A stretch of 64,000 bases of DNA from Brevibacterium spongiae (lineage in GTDB: Bacteria; Actinomycetota; Actinomycetes; Actinomycetales; Brevibacteriaceae), in contig NZ_CP093443.1 of the NCBI RefSeq assembly GCF_026168515.1, positions 1,302,001 through 1,366,000 on the forward strand, read 5' to 3'. Every line of letters starts with the position of its first letter. Position 1 is the stretch's first letter. The notes below the pieces were generated by a model. It made no database searches. It worked only from the letters and a program-made list of their open reading frames with translations, and was not told the DNA's origin. Shown piece by piece: positions 34,375-44,023 of the stretch. The position numbers and the translations under genes were made by a program.

Positions 34375-35673
34375 ATGAGACATGAGAGCAGCGCCTGGCA
34401 GCAGCCGGAGACGCAGACAGCAGACACGGCCACCCGACCGACCACCACCGTCGACCTCGTCGTCCCGGTCTACAACGAGGAGGCGTCGCTGACCGCCTCG
34501 ATCGAGACCCTCCTCTCCGCGGGGCCAGCCCACGGCACCGAGGTCACGATCATCATCGCCGACAATGCGAGCACCGATGCGACCCCCGACATCGCTGCTG
34601 CTCTCGCGGCGACGCATCCGCAGGTCGAATACGTCCGCCTCGAGCAGAAGGGGCGTGGTCGCGCGCTGAGCCAGGTGTGGCGGGCCTCGTCGGCCGACGT
34701 GGTGGCCTATACGGATGTGGATCTGGCCACGGACATCCGCGTCCTCGAACCGATGGTCGAGGTCATCCGTTCGGGACTGGCCGACGTCGCCATCGCCTCA
34801 CGCCTGCAGCCCGGACTCGCGGTCGAGAGGGGCATCAGACGCGAGATCATCTCCCGCTGCTACAACCGTCTGCTCAAGGTCAGCCTCGGCGTCGGGTTCA
34901 GCGACGCCCAGTGCGGGTTCAAAGCCCTGTCGGCACAGGCGGCGAAGGAACTGCTGCCGCAGGTCGAGGACAGCGAATGGTTCTTCGACACGGAGCTGCT
35001 CGCCCGCGCAGAGTGGGCTGGGTACCGGATCCACGAGTTCGGCACGGATTGGACGGACGACCCGGAATCCTCCGTCGACGTGATCAGCACCGCATGGAAG
35101 GACCTCAGAGGCATCGTCCGGCTGCGCACCGGCGCACGGTCATGGCTCGGCAGGGACGTGCCGGCGCCGAACACCGGGGCGCAGATCCTTCACTTCATCG
35201 ACGTGGGAATCATCAGCACCGTGCTCTACGCGGTGCTGTTCCTCCTCGGCCTCCAGTTCGTCTCGGACACCGCGGCGAACATCATCGCGCTGCTCTTGTC
35301 CACGATCGCGAACACGGCGCTCAACCGCAGCCACACCTTCGGGGTGCGGTCCCCGCACCGTCGGCTGACGGCCCAGGTGAAAGGTCTCGCGGCATTCGGG
35401 CTGTGCCTGGCCTTCACCTCGGCGGGACTGGCCATCGCCGACGGGTTCACCGGCCCCTGGGCGACCGCCGGCACGCTCGCCGTGCTCACCGTCGCGAACC
35501 TCGCCGCCACCGTGGTCCGATTCGTGCTCATGCGCACCTGGGTCTTCGCCCGCGGTACCCAGAATGCCGCCGACCGCGCCACCCATCGTGCCGCGCACCG
35601 CGGCACCCACAGCATCTCCACGACAGCAGTCGAATCGGCGCATATCGACGAGAAGGGCATCGACCATGTCTGA
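34375..35673 (+). CDS. GT2 family glycosyltransferase with GtrA-like membrane domain (YkcC-like)
   Basis: The 432-aa product has an N-terminal GT-A domain (VDLVVPVYNEEASL, IIADNASTDATPDI, VVAYTDVDLATDIR with the DxD motif, SDAQCGFKA) and a C-terminal GtrA-like domain with four hydrophobic segments. Such enzymes usually transfer a sugar to a polyprenyl phosphate carrier. The next gene is a GT39 transferase, giving the YkcC-YkcB pair arrangement known from Bacillus. The start at 34375 is uncertain: no good ribosome binding site is present, and a weak -10-like GAATGT lies 7 nt upstream. The end overlaps the next gene by 8 nt. Confidence 0.85.
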   Translation: MRHESSAWQQPETQTADTATRPTTTVDLVVPVYNEEASLTASIETLLSAGPAHGTEVTIIIADNASTDATPDIAAALAATHPQVEYVRLEQKGRGRALSQVWRASSADVVAYTDVDLATDIRVLEPMVEVIRSGLADVAIASRLQPGLAVERGIRREIISRCYNRLLKVSLGVGFSDAQCGFKALSAQAAKELLPQVEDSEWFFDTELLARAEWAGYRIHEFGTDWTDDPESSVDVISTAWKDLRGIVRLRTGARSWLGRDVPAPNTGAQILHFIDVGIISTVLYAVLFLLGLQFVSDTAANIIALLLSTIANTALNRSHTFGVRSPHRRLTAQVKGLAAFGLCLAFTSAGLAIADGFTGPWATAGTLAVLTVANLAATVVRFVLMRTWVFARGTQNAADRATHRAAHRGTHSISTTAVESAHIDEKGIDHV

Positions 35674-37840
35674 GACCCGCACCGCACCCACACGCACCCG
35701 CGGCCTGCTGCGGCACTGGTATCCCGCAGCGCTGACAGTGCTCACCCTCGGCACGGTCGCGGCCTTCCTCATCAATCTCAGCGCCAACAGCTGGGCGAAC
35801 TCCTTCTATGCGGCGGCCGTGCAAGCCGGTTCGGAGAATTGGGAGGCCTTCCTCTTCGGCTCTCTCGACTCGGCGAACGCGATCACCGTCGACAAACCCC
35901 CGGCCGCTCTGTGGCTGATGGCACTGAGCGCCCGCGTCTTCGGGTTCTCCTCATTCTCGATGCTCCTGCCGGAGGTCCTCCTGGCCGGGGTGAGTGTGCT
36001 GCTCATCGTCCATTCGGTTCGGTTGAGTCTGCGTTCCCACGTCGGAACGGGCCTCGAGAAGGCTGCCGCGTTGGGGGCCGGCGCGATCTTCGCCGTGTCT
36101 CCGGTCGTGGCGCTGATGTTCCGGTTCAACAATCCGGATGCGCTGCTCGTGACCCTGATGATCGCGGCAGTCGTCGCGACCCAACACGCCCTGCGCGTCC
36201 TCTCCGGGCCGCGGCGGCGGGCCGCACTCCGCCTCGCCGGCTGGCTCGCCCTCGCGGGTGTCTGCCTCGGCCTGGGGTTCCTGACCAAACAGTTCCAGGT
36301 CCTCCTCATCGTCCCCGGCCTCGCCCTGGCCTGGGTGCTCTTCGCCCGCACCTCCTGGCCGCGTCGTCTGCTGTGGCTGCTCGTTCCGCTCGTCTCGATG
36401 ATCGTCAGCGCCGGGTGGTGGATCGCCCTCGTCGAACTCACCCCCGCCGGCTCGAGGCCCTACATCGGCGGTTCCCAATCGAACTCGTTCCTCGAACTCA
36501 CCTTCGGCTACAACGGGTTCGGTCGCCTCACCGGCAACGAGACCGGATCCGTCGGCGGGGGAGGCGGCGGCCAGGGCGGCGGATGGGGTGACACGGGCAT
36601 CACCCGCCTGTTCACCGGCAGCTTCGGCCAGCAGGTGTCGTGGTTCCTGCCCACCGCCCTGTTCCTCCTCATCGTCACGATCGTCCTCCTCATCCTCGCC
36701 GAGGCGGCCCGTCGTCGCCGTGTCCCCGCCGTCCCGGACGAGATCGTCACCACGAGGTCCGTCGCGGCGGATGGTCGGACGACGGACGCCGTCACGGACG
36801 GCGGCCGTGCGGTCCGCGGTCACGGATCCTCCGGCACGGGCAGCCTCGGCGCGGGACTGCTCATGTGGGGTGCCTGGCTCCTCGTCACCTGGCTCGTGCT
36901 GTCGAATATGAACGGAATCGTCCACGAGTACTACACGGTCGCGCTCACTCCAGCGATCGCCGTCGTCATCGGGCTCGGCAGCGCCGTTCTGCTCGCTCGC
37001 CCGGGATTCCTCCAGCGACTTCTGCTGGCGGTGGCCTGGGCCCTGACAGGGGCATGGCAGTTCATTCTCAGCTCCACGATGACCGGGGTCCCGGGCGTCC
37101 TGCGATGGAGCGTGCTCATCGTCTCGATCCTCGGTGCGCTGACCCTCATCGCCACGGCGCACCGGAGACCGGGAAAGGCGCTCGCCTCGGTGCTTGTGGC
37201 TCTCGCCATCCTCGCCAGTGCCGCGATTCCGGCGCAGCTGGCTGTGCGCACGATCGCCGGTACGACGCAGGGATCGATCGTCACGATCGCCGGTACGAGC
37301 TCAGGTATGGGCGGCGGTCGCGGTGGGGGAATGCCCGGCCAGGGAGGCGGTCCCGGCGGCACCGGCGGTCCCGACGGCATGCCCGGTGGGGCAAGCAACT
37401 CAGCCGGGACAGGGAACTCGGAGAACAGCACCGGTCGGCCCGCCGGCGGAGGGGGTATGGGAGGCCTGCTCAACGGATCCGAGCCCTCCGCCGAGCTCAC
37501 TCAGCTGCTCGAACAGGACGCCTCGGACTACACGTGGGCGGCCGCAGCCACCGGAGCGAACCAGGCTGCCGGATACCAGCTTGCGCTCGACGAGCCGGTG
37601 ATGGCGATCGGCGGGTTCAACGGCACCGATCCGTCACCGACGCTCGCGCAGTTCAAACAGCTCGTAGCTGAGGGCAAGATCCACTATTACATCGGATCGG
37701 GCTCCAGCGGACAGAGTCCCGGCGGTGCGGACTCGGGCTCCTCCTCGGCACAGATCGCGGCCTGGGTCGAGGCGAACTTCGAAGCGACCACCGTCGACTC
37801 CGTCGACTCCGTCGCACTCTATGATCTCAGCGCCGGTTGA
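35666..37840 (+). CDS. GT39/ArnT-type membrane glycosyltransferase (YkcB-like)
   Basis: The 724-aa polytopic protein resembles PMT/ArnT transferases that use polyprenyl-linked sugars outside the membrane: catalytic loop SWANSFYAAAVQAGSENWEA with FGSLDSANAITVDKPPAAL, then about ten hydrophobic helices. Two Gly-rich loops stand out (GGGGGGQGGGWGD near residue 295 and GGGRGGGMPGQGGGPGGTGG near 550). The C-terminal part is a soluble domain (YQLALDEPVMAIGGFNGTDP). The likely acceptor is a cell-wall polymer or protein. The ATG at 35666 follows AGAAGGG. It is directly followed by a two-component system. Confidence 0.87.
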   Translation: MSETRTAPTRTRGLLRHWYPAALTVLTLGTVAAFLINLSANSWANSFYAAAVQAGSENWEAFLFGSLDSANAITVDKPPAALWLMALSARVFGFSSFSMLLPEVLLAGVSVLLIVHSVRLSLRSHVGTGLEKAAALGAGAIFAVSPVVALMFRFNNPDALLVTLMIAAVVATQHALRVLSGPRRRAALRLAGWLALAGVCLGLGFLTKQFQVLLIVPGLALAWVLFARTSWPRRLLWLLVPLVSMIVSAGWWIALVELTPAGSRPYIGGSQSNSFLELTFGYNGFGRLTGNETGSVGGGGGGQGGGWGDTGITRLFTGSFGQQVSWFLPTALFLLIVTIVLLILAEAARRRRVPAVPDEIVTTRSVAADGRTTDAVTDGGRAVRGHGSSGTGSLGAGLLMWGAWLLVTWLVLSNMNGIVHEYYTVALTPAIAVVIGLGSAVLLARPGFLQRLLLAVAWALTGAWQFILSSTMTGVPGVLRWSVLIVSILGALTLIATAHRRPGKALASVLVALAILASAAIPAQLAVRTIAGTTQGSIVTIAGTSSGMGGGRGGGMPGQGGGPGGTGGPDGMPGGASNSAGTGNSENSTGRPAGGGGMGGLLNGSEPSAELTQLLEQDASDYTWAAAATGANQAAGYQLALDEPVMAIGGFNGTDPSPTLAQFKQLVAEGKIHYYIGSGSSGQSPGGADSGSSSAQIAAWVEANFEATTVDSVDSVALYDLSAG

Positions 37841-37856
37841 GGGGGATAATCGTCGT

Positions 37857-38573
37857 ATGACACCGACCGATACTCCGCCGGCACGCATCCTCATCGTCGA
37901 CGACGAGGCCAATCTCTCCGAACTCCTCGTCATGGCCTGCCACGTGCGGGGCTGGGAAGCCGTGGGCGTCGGCACCGGCCGTGAGGCGGTGGCACTTGCC
38001 CGGAGCGAGCACTTCGACGCCATCGTCCTCGACGTCATGCTGCCCGACCTCGACGGATTCGCTGTGATCGAGAAGATCAGGGGTGAGAGCATCGACACTC
38101 CGGTCGTCTTCCTCTCCGCCCGCGACGAGGTCGATGACAGGCTCACGGGGCTGCGCCTCGGCGGGGATGACTATGTGACGAAGCCGTTCAACCTCGACGA
38201 GGTCATCGCCAGGATCGAGGCGCGCCTGCGTCGCAGCGCACCGGCCGGTCCGGTCGATGACGAGGATGTGCTGCGGGTGGGCGACCTCGAACTCGACGAA
38301 CGCTCCCACGAGGTCACCCGTGCCGGTCACCCGATCGAACTCACGGCCCGAGAATATGAGGTGCTGCTGCTGTTCATGCGCAATCCGCGGGTGGTCCTGT
38401 CGAAGGCGCAGATCCTCGATCGAGTGTGGGACTACGACTTCGGCGGCAACGGCAACATCGTCGAACTCTACGTGTCCTACCTGCGGAAGAAGATCGACAC
38501 CCCGTTCCCGGACCTGCCGAACCTCTTCCACACCAAGCGCGGAGCCGGCTACATCATGCGGGCGCCGCAGTGA
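37857..38573 (+). CDS. OmpR-family response regulator
   Basis: The 238-aa product has a receiver domain (ILIVDDEANLSELLVMACHV with the acidic pair DDE, phospho-acceptor Asp in IVLDVMLPDLDGF, Lys in DDYVTKPFNLDE) and a winged-helix DNA-binding domain (ELTAREYEVLLLFMRNPR, AGYIMRAP). It should regulate envelope genes when phosphorylated by the overlapping kinase. The ATG at 37857 is 6 nt after a -10-like GATAAT (37845-37850) with no ribosome binding site, so a leaderless start is likely. The stop overlaps the kinase GTG by 4 nt. Confidence 0.93.
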   Translation: MTPTDTPPARILIVDDEANLSELLVMACHVRGWEAVGVGTGREAVALARSEHFDAIVLDVMLPDLDGFAVIEKIRGESIDTPVVFLSARDEVDDRLTGLRLGGDDYVTKPFNLDEVIARIEARLRRSAPAGPVDDEDVLRVGDLELDERSHEVTRAGHPIELTAREYEVLLLFMRNPRVVLSKAQILDRVWDYDFGGNGNIVELYVSYLRKKIDTPFPDLPNLFHTKRGAGYIMRAPQ

Positions 38574-40150
38574 GACTGCGACGGTGGAGGCTGCAGACGA
38601 GGCTCATCGTCCTCGCCGGCCTCGTCCTTCTGCTCGTCGGCGCGGGAATCGGAACCGCCTCCTGGCTGAGCGTGCGCGGCTCGCTGATGTCAGACCTCGA
38701 TGCGCAGCTGACGTCGATGACGTCGCATGCGCGTTCGGGCGACGGACCCGGCGCGGGTCCCGGGTCGACTGGGAATCCGGGTACCTCGGGTGGGGGTGAC
38801 GAATCGTCGGCGGCGGTCGATTCGGCTCTGCGCTATCTCTTCCAGCCGGGGGTCGGTGATGGGGCTCTCGTCGTCGTCGACTCCGGCGACGGGGGAGAGG
38901 GGCTCATCGCCGAGGCGGGGCTGTCCCGACCGCGGGCACTGTCCGCTGCAGCGATCGATGTGCTCCTCGACGTCGAACCGGGCGGGGGTGAGCCCGGCAC
39001 CGGCAGGCCCGGCGCCGACGAATCCGGCGGCCGTGCCGCCGCCCACGAGTCCGTGCGTGTACCCGGGTTCGGTGCCTACCGTGTCGTAGCCTTCGACGAC
39101 GGTGGAACGACCACCGTGTACGGGGTTCCGCAGGGCAGCGTCGACGGTGCTCTCGAACGCACCGCGTGGACGACCGCGTTCGTCGTCCTCATCGGCGTCA
39201 TCGCCACGGCCGCGCTCATGGCCGTGATCATCCACCGTCAGCTGCGTGACCTGCGGGAGGTTGCCCGCACCGCGAGGGAAGTCACCGACCTCGAGCTCAG
39301 CGCCGGCGAACCCGAGCTCGCGCTCAGAGTCCCCGCCGAGCTCGCAGTGCCGGGCACGGAGGTCGGCGACGTCGGCGCCTCGGTCAACAGGATGCTCGAC
39401 CATGTCGGATCCGCCCTCGAAGAGCGCTATCGGGGCACGGAGCAGATGCGACGCTTCGTCGCCGATGCCTCCCATGAGCTGCGCACACCGATCGCGACGA
39501 TCCGCGGTTGGGCCGATCTCACCCGCCCGTACCGCGACGATCTGCCCGCCGAGGTGACCACCTCCCTGTCGAAGATCGATTCCGGGGCGATGCGGATGTC
39601 ATCCTTGGTCGACGATCTCCTCCTCCTGGCCAGGCTCGAGGCCGGGCGTCAGCCGACGATGGAGGACACCGTCGACGTCTCCTCGCTGCTGATCGAGCTT
39701 GTCGACGACGCCCATGTGGTCAATCCTGACCATTCGATCGTCCTCGACGTTCCGCCACAGGCGCTCGAGGTGCGAGGGGCCGTCGAGCATGTGCGACGTG
39801 CGATGTCGATCGTGCTCACGAATGCCTGCGTGCACACACCGCCGGGGACACGGGTGCACGTCGACGCAGCTGCAGTGCGGAAGCCTGTGGCAGGACAGAT
39901 GCCCAGCGACGTCGTGGCGGTGCGCATCAGCGACGACGGTCCGGGAATCCCGGAGAAGATCCGGGACAGGGCCTTCGACCGGTTCGTCCGCGGCGACCCT
40001 TCGCGAACACGGCAGGACGGCGCCCAAGGCGGTTCCTCGGGTCTGGGACTCGCGATCGCCGCGGGCCTCGTCGAGCTCATGCACGGGAGCATCACGATGT
40101 CGAGTTCGGATGAGGGAACGGTCTTCGAGCTGCGTCTGCCCGCCGCCTGA
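38570..40150 (+). CDS. Sensor histidine kinase
   Basis: The 526-aa membrane kinase has an N-terminal helix (LIVLAGLVLLLVGAGIGTAS), an extracellular region of about 150 residues rich in Gly/Asp, a second helix (TAFVVLIGVIATAALMAVII), a HAMP region, the H-box ASHELRTPIATIRGWADLTR and the ATP-binding N, G1 and G2 boxes (IVLTNACVHTPPG, ISDDGPGIPEK, GSSGLGLAIAAGLVELM). It pairs with the response regulator just upstream. The GTG at 38570 overlaps its stop. Confidence 0.92.
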   Translation: MRLRRWRLQTRLIVLAGLVLLLVGAGIGTASWLSVRGSLMSDLDAQLTSMTSHARSGDGPGAGPGSTGNPGTSGGGDESSAAVDSALRYLFQPGVGDGALVVVDSGDGGEGLIAEAGLSRPRALSAAAIDVLLDVEPGGGEPGTGRPGADESGGRAAAHESVRVPGFGAYRVVAFDDGGTTTVYGVPQGSVDGALERTAWTTAFVVLIGVIATAALMAVIIHRQLRDLREVARTAREVTDLELSAGEPELALRVPAELAVPGTEVGDVGASVNRMLDHVGSALEERYRGTEQMRRFVADASHELRTPIATIRGWADLTRPYRDDLPAEVTTSLSKIDSGAMRMSSLVDDLLLLARLEAGRQPTMEDTVDVSSLLIELVDDAHVVNPDHSIVLDVPPQALEVRGAVEHVRRAMSIVLTNACVHTPPGTRVHVDAAAVRKPVAGQMPSDVVAVRISDDGPGIPEKIRDRAFDRFVRGDPSRTRQDGAQGGSSGLGLAIAAGLVELMHGSITMSSSDEGTVFELRLPAA

Positions 40151-40269
40151 CACAGGCTGCGGGTCCGTGGCAGGGTACTGCACAAGGCACAGCCTGGACA
40201 CAGCCTCGGCTGGGACGGGCTACAGTCCCGGGCCCGAGAGTGGAATCACTGACAACCAGAGGAGATTCC

Positions 40270-40932
40270 ATGACCGAGAACCGCGACCCCAACCAGAACC
40301 CCGCCCAGTCACAGCCCGCACAGTCACAGCCCGCACAGGGTGCACAAGCTGCACAGCCCGCGCCGCCCGCACGTGCTGCACAATCCGCACAGAACGCCGA
40401 GACGATGCAGAGCACTCAGACGGCGAAGGCGGCGGGGCAGCGAAAGCCGAAGCGACGAGTGCCGCTGGTCCCCGCTGTCCTCGCCGGTACGGCACTGTTC
40501 GTCGTCGGAGGACTGGCCGGCGGAGCTGTCGGGGCATCTGCCGTCATGGTCTCGAATGACTCCGGTACGAGCCAAGGACCGGGCGGACAGAACGGTCCAG
40601 GAGGAATGGGAGGCGGACAGAACGGCGGGCAGGACGGCGATGGGATGCCCGGTGGACAGAACGGCGCGCAGTCGAACGGCGGTGGGATGCCCGGCGGACA
40701 GTCGAACGGGACCGGACAGTCGAACGGCGCAGGGCAATCGAACGGGGCGCCAGGCGGACAGGGCGGCAGCGCTCAGGACGGATCGGCTTCCGGAACTGAC
40801 GGCTCCGGCAGTGCGGATACGAGCGACGGCACCACCTCGGCGACCTCGGCTGACGGCGCGATCGAGAACGCGGCGGTGACTCACTTCGACCGGATCTTCA
40901 CCGGTTTCGCCGTTCTCACCAAGGACGAGTGA
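40270..40932 (+). CDS. Gly/Gln/Asn-rich single-pass membrane protein
   Basis: Function not recognised. The 220-aa product has a Gln/Ala/Pro-rich N-terminal segment, a basic stretch (KAAGQRKPKRRVP), one membrane helix (LVPAVLAGTALFVVGGLAGG) and a long low-complexity tail built from GGQNG, GGMPGGQ and GQSNGAG repeats, ending in an ordered-looking AVTHFDRIFTGFAVLTKDE. Similar GGGMPG.GG motifs occur in the GT39 enzyme three genes upstream. The ATG at 40270 follows AGAGGAGA, and TACAGT (40221-40226) may be a -10. A role as a target or partner of the glycosyltransferases is a guess. Confidence 0.72.
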   Translation: MTENRDPNQNPAQSQPAQSQPAQGAQAAQPAPPARAAQSAQNAETMQSTQTAKAAGQRKPKRRVPLVPAVLAGTALFVVGGLAGGAVGASAVMVSNDSGTSQGPGGQNGPGGMGGGQNGGQDGDGMPGGQNGAQSNGGGMPGGQSNGTGQSNGAGQSNGAPGGQGGSAQDGSASGTDGSGSADTSDGTTSATSADGAIENAAVTHFDRIFTGFAVLTKDE

Positions 40933-40954
40933 TCACCAAGGACGAGTGATCACC
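40921..40954. repeat. 17-bp tandem duplication across a stop codon
   Basis: AAGGACGAGTGATCACC occurs twice in tandem (40921-40937 and 40938-40954), followed by a near copy of its start (GAGGACGAG). The first unit carries the last codons and stop of the Gly-rich protein gene. Confidence 0.85.
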
Positions 40955-40983
40955 GAGGACGAGCGGAGTCTGAGCGCCCGGGT

Positions 40984-41023
40984 ACGACGATGCCCCCATC
41001 GAATTCGATGGGGGCATCGTCGT
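40984..41023. terminator. Bidirectional terminator between convergent genes
   Basis: A perfect 40-bp palindrome with 20-bp arms (ACGACGATGCCCCCATCGAA and its complement) lies between the Gly-rich gene and katG, which converge. It is unrelated in sequence to the 56-bp palindromes. A bidirectional terminator is the simplest reading. Confidence 0.8.
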
Positions 41024-41067
41024 CAGCACCTCATCCGAGCGTCAGCTCGGCGAGATGACCAACCGGA

Positions 41068-43275
41068 TCAGCGCTTGAGGTCGTAGCGATCAGCCTCGAC
41101 GAGCTTGGTCCAGGCGGCGACGAAGTCGGCCACGAACTTCTCCTGCGCATCATCGGAGCCGTAGACCTCGGCGATGGCCCGGAGCTCCGAGTTCGCACCG
41201 AAGAGCAGATCGACCCGGCTGCCGGTCCACAGCTTCTCGCCTTCGGGGGAGTAGCACTCGTAGACGTTGGCAGATTCGGACGGACCGATCGGCTTCCACA
41301 CGTTGCCGAGTTCGAGCAGGTTGACGAAGAAGTCATTCGTCAGCTCGCCGGGGCGGTCGGTGAAGACGCCGAGCTCGGAGCCTTCGAAATTGGCACCGAG
41401 GACTCGCAGTCCGCCGATGAGCACGGTGAGCTCCGGCGGAGTCAGTCCGAGCAGGCTCGCCTTATCGAGCAGCAGGTACTCGGCCTTGAGCGGCAGACCG
41501 TCAGTGAGGTAGTTGCGGAACCCGTCGTGGGTCGGCTCGAGGTACCCGAAGGAATCGACATCGGTCTGCTCCTGGCTGGCATCCCCACGACCGGTGGACA
41601 CGGGAACAGTGACCTCGATTCCGGCGGCCTCGGCCGCAGTCTCGATGCCCACGGCTCCGGCGATGGCCACGACGTCGGCGAAAGAGGCACCGGTCTCGGC
41701 GGAGATGCCTTCGAGGACCGGCAGCACCTCGGCGAGCTTGGTCGGTTCGTTGGCCTCCCAGCTGCGCTGCGGTTCGAGGCGGAGACGTCCGCCGTTGATG
41801 CCGCCGCGCATGTCCGAGACACGATGCGACGATGCCGCGGCCCAGGTCGCCGAGACGAGCTGGGAGACGGTGAGCCCGGAGTTGCGGACGGCGGTCTTGA
41901 CCGCCTCCAGCTGCGCCTCGTCGAGCGGGGTGCCGGCGGGAACCGGGTCCTGCCAGATGAGCTCCTCGGTGGGGACTTCAGGGCCGAGGTAGCGGGTGGC
42001 CGGCCCCATGTCACGGTGAGTGAGCTTGAACCAGGCGCGGGCGAAGGCGTCTTCGAAGGCCTTCTGATCGTCTTTGAAGCGACGCGAGATCTTCTCGTAA
42101 GCAGGATCGAAGCGCAGCGACAGGTCGGTGGTCAGCATGCGGGGCTCACGGCGACCGTCACCCTGTGCCATCGGAACCATGTCGTCTCCGCCGCCGTCGA
42201 TGGGCCGCCACTGCAGGTGACCGCCTTCGTTCTCGAAGACCTCCCATTCGTAGGCGAAGAGGATGTGGAAGAACTCGTTGTCCCAGCGGGTCGGGTGGTA
42301 GGTCCAGGTGACCTCGATTCCGGAGCCGATCGAGTCGTTGCCCTGGCCGGAGCCGAAGTCCGACTTCCAGCCCAGGCCCTGCTCCTCGAGCGGAGCAGCC
42401 TCGGGGTCGGCGGCCTTATGCGATTCGGGGCCGGCGCCGTGGGTCTTGCCGAAGGTGTGTCCGCCTGCGATGAGAGCGACGGTCTCCTCGTCGTTCATCG
42501 CCATCCGTGCGAAGGTCTCACGGATGTCGTGAGCTGCGGCGATGGGATCTGGCTTGCCCTCGGGGCCTTCGGGGTTGACGTAGATGAGGCCCATGGTGGT
42601 CGCGGCCAGCGGCTTCTGCAGCTCGCGGTTGCCGACGTAGCGCTTGTCGGTGCCCAGCCACTCCGACTCCGAGCCCCAGTACACATCGTTGTCGGGTTCC
42701 CAGACGTCTTCGCGTCCGCCTGCGAATCCGAAGGGCTTGAAGCCCATCGACTCGAGTGCGACGTTTCCGGCGAGGATGAAGAGGTCGGCCCAGGAGATCT
42801 TCTTGCCGTACTTCTTCTTGATCGGCCAGAGCAGTCGGCGGGCCTTGTCGAGCGAGACATTGTCCGGCCAGGAGTTCAGGGGAGCGAAGCGCTGCTGGCC
42901 CTCGCCGCCGCCGCCGCGACCGTCCTGGACACGGTACGTGCCTGCCGAGTGCCAGGCCATGCGGATCATGAACGGACCGTAGTGGCCGAAGTCGGCGGAC
43001 CACCAGGCTTCATTCGACTTCTGCAGCGCTTCGATATCGGCCTTGAGCGCGAAGTAGTCGAGGCTGTTGAACTCGGCCTCGTAGTCGAAGTCGGGATCCA
43101 TCGGGTCGCGTGCCGGCTGTCCCTTTGCCAGGATCTTGAGGTTGAGGCGGTTGGGCCACCACTGTGCGTTGGCGTCGCCCTGGACGGGGTTGACCAGCTG
43201 ATCGGAATCCGGCGCCGTCGCCGGCTCCGTGGAAGTGTGGGCGACCGGGCAGCCGCCGGTGGTCGTCTGGGTCAT
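41068..43275 (-). CDS. katG: Catalase-peroxidase
   Basis: The 735-aa haem enzyme destroys hydrogen peroxide and acts as a broad peroxidase. The distal site [11 protein letters not shown] has Arg105, Trp108 and His109; the Tyr of [11 protein letters not shown] and a downstream Met would complete the Met-Tyr-Trp adduct; the proximal His is in [15 protein letters not shown]. The length and two-domain structure are normal. A GAAAGGAA binding site precedes the ATG. It lies downstream of furA with a 130-bp gap, the common actinobacterial furA-katG unit. Confidence 0.96.
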   Translation of the reverse strand: MTQTTTGGCPVAHTSTEPATAPDSDQLVNPVQGDANAQWWPNRLNLKILAKGQPARDPMDPDFDYEAEFNSLDYFALKADIEALQKSNEAWWSADFGHYGPFMIRMAWHSAGTYRVQDGRGGGGEGQQRFAPLNSWPDNVSLDKARRLLWPIKKKYGKKISWADLFILAGNVALESMGFKPFGFAGGREDVWEPDNDVYWGSESEWLGTDKRYVGNRELQKPLAATTMGLIYVNPEGPEGKPDPIAAAHDIRETFARMAMNDEETVALIAGGHTFGKTHGAGPESHKAADPEAAPLEEQGLGWKSDFGSGQGNDSIGSGIEVTWTYHPTRWDNEFFHILFAYEWEVFENEGGHLQWRPIDGGGDDMVPMAQGDGRREPRMLTTDLSLRFDPAYEKISRRFKDDQKAFEDAFARAWFKLTHRDMGPATRYLGPEVPTEELIWQDPVPAGTPLDEAQLEAVKTAVRNSGLTVSQLVSATWAAASSHRVSDMRGGINGGRLRLEPQRSWEANEPTKLAEVLPVLEGISAETGASFADVVAIAGAVGIETAAEAAGIEVTVPVSTGRGDASQEQTDVDSFGYLEPTHDGFRNYLTDGLPLKAEYLLLDKASLLGLTPPELTVLIGGLRVLGANFEGSELGVFTDRPGELTNDFFVNLLELGNVWKPIGPSESANVYECYSPEGEKLWTGSRVDLLFGANSELRAIAEVYGSDDAQEKFVADFVAAWTKLVEADRYDLKR

Positions 43276-43405
43276 CGTGTTCCTTTCACAGTCGAGTCGA
43301 CTCGGGCGACTCGGTTGACGATAAAGGCTGACCTCGGAAAGAGGGCATAGGTGTGTCCTCGGAAGAAGACGGATGGAAATGAACGGATCGTGGACTCACA
43401 CGGCC

Positions 43406-43873
43406 TCAGAGGCGGCTGGCCTCGATCTCTGCAGCACCAGAAACCGCGCAGTCGGGGCACAGGCCCCAGAAGGTGACTTCGGCCTGTTCGATGAGGAACC
43501 CCGCATCGTGGGAGGGGGTCAGGCACGGAGCCTGACCGATCGTGCAGTCGACATCGACGATGAGGCTGCATGATCGACATACCAAGTGATGGTGGTTATC
43601 CCCGATTCGCCGTTCGTACCGTGCAACCGACCCGGAAGGCTGGATGCACCGGACGAGTCCGACCTCGGTGAGGGTGTGGAGCGAGTCGTAGACGGCCTGG
43701 TGAGAGACCGCGGGCAACGACTCACGTACGGAGCGGATGACGGTGTCGGTGTCCGCATGCGGATGATCCCGCACGGCCTCGAGCACTGCGACCCGCTGTT
43801 TCGTCACGCGCAGAGACGACTGCCGCAGTGCTGCGGTCGCCTCTTCGACGTGCCCATGATTCGTTCCGTTCAC
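43406..43873 (-). CDS. furA: Fur-family transcriptional regulator (FurA-like)
   Basis: The 155-aa regulator has the winged-helix part (LRQSSLRVTKQRVAVLEAVR, SHQAVYDSLHTLTEVGLVR) and the Fur metal-binding part (NHHHLVCRSC, LCPDC), so it should sense metal or peroxide. In actinobacteria FurA represses its own operon with katG. The start is GTG at 43873. Upstream on the minus strand TTGACT (43908-43903) and CATTCT (43885-43880) are 17 bp apart with the GTG 6 nt after the -10, so a leaderless message is likely. Confidence 0.9.
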   Translation of the reverse strand: MNGTNHGHVEEATAALRQSSLRVTKQRVAVLEAVRDHPHADTDTVIRSVRESLPAVSHQAVYDSLHTLTEVGLVRCIQPSGSVARYERRIGDNHHHLVCRSCSLIVDVDCTIGQAPCLTPSHDAGFLIEQAEVTFWGLCPDCAVSGAAEIEASRL

Positions 43874-43879
43874 ATGACC

Positions 43880-43908
43880 AGAATGCCCTCTTCTTTTGAA
43901 CGAGTCAA
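43880..43908 (-). promoter_or_regulatory. Promoter of furA-katG
   Basis: TTGACT and CATTCT with 17-bp spacing on the minus strand, 6 nt before the GTG start. The AT-rich spacer (TTCAAAAGAAGA) is a plausible site for autoregulation by FurA, by analogy to mycobacteria. Confidence 0.6.
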
Positions 43909-43993
43909 GGAAAGGCGGAGCGCCGGCACCGAGGCGGCGGGCGCGCCTTGAGGAATTCCGTGCGGTCGCGCGTTAGGCTGGGGGACCGCGATT

Positions 43994-44023
43994 TTGACCA
44001 GATACCGAGGTGCGAGATATTCT
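43994..44023 (+). promoter_or_regulatory. Promoter of the str operon (rpsL)
   Basis: TTGACC (43994-43999) and TATTCT (44018-44023) are separated by 18 bp, a close match to the housekeeping consensus. It would leave a leader of about 285 nt before rpsL. Confidence 0.65.

Noticed and set aside
40984..41023. 40-bp perfect palindrome as a fourth copy of the 56-bp element
   Set aside because: Its sequence (GATGCCCCCATC type) is unrelated to the 56-bp family; a bidirectional terminator is enough explanation.
41527..43350. A 607-codon plus-strand open frame opposite katG
   Set aside because: Antisense to katG, whose motifs are unequivocal; composition is typical of a shadow frame.
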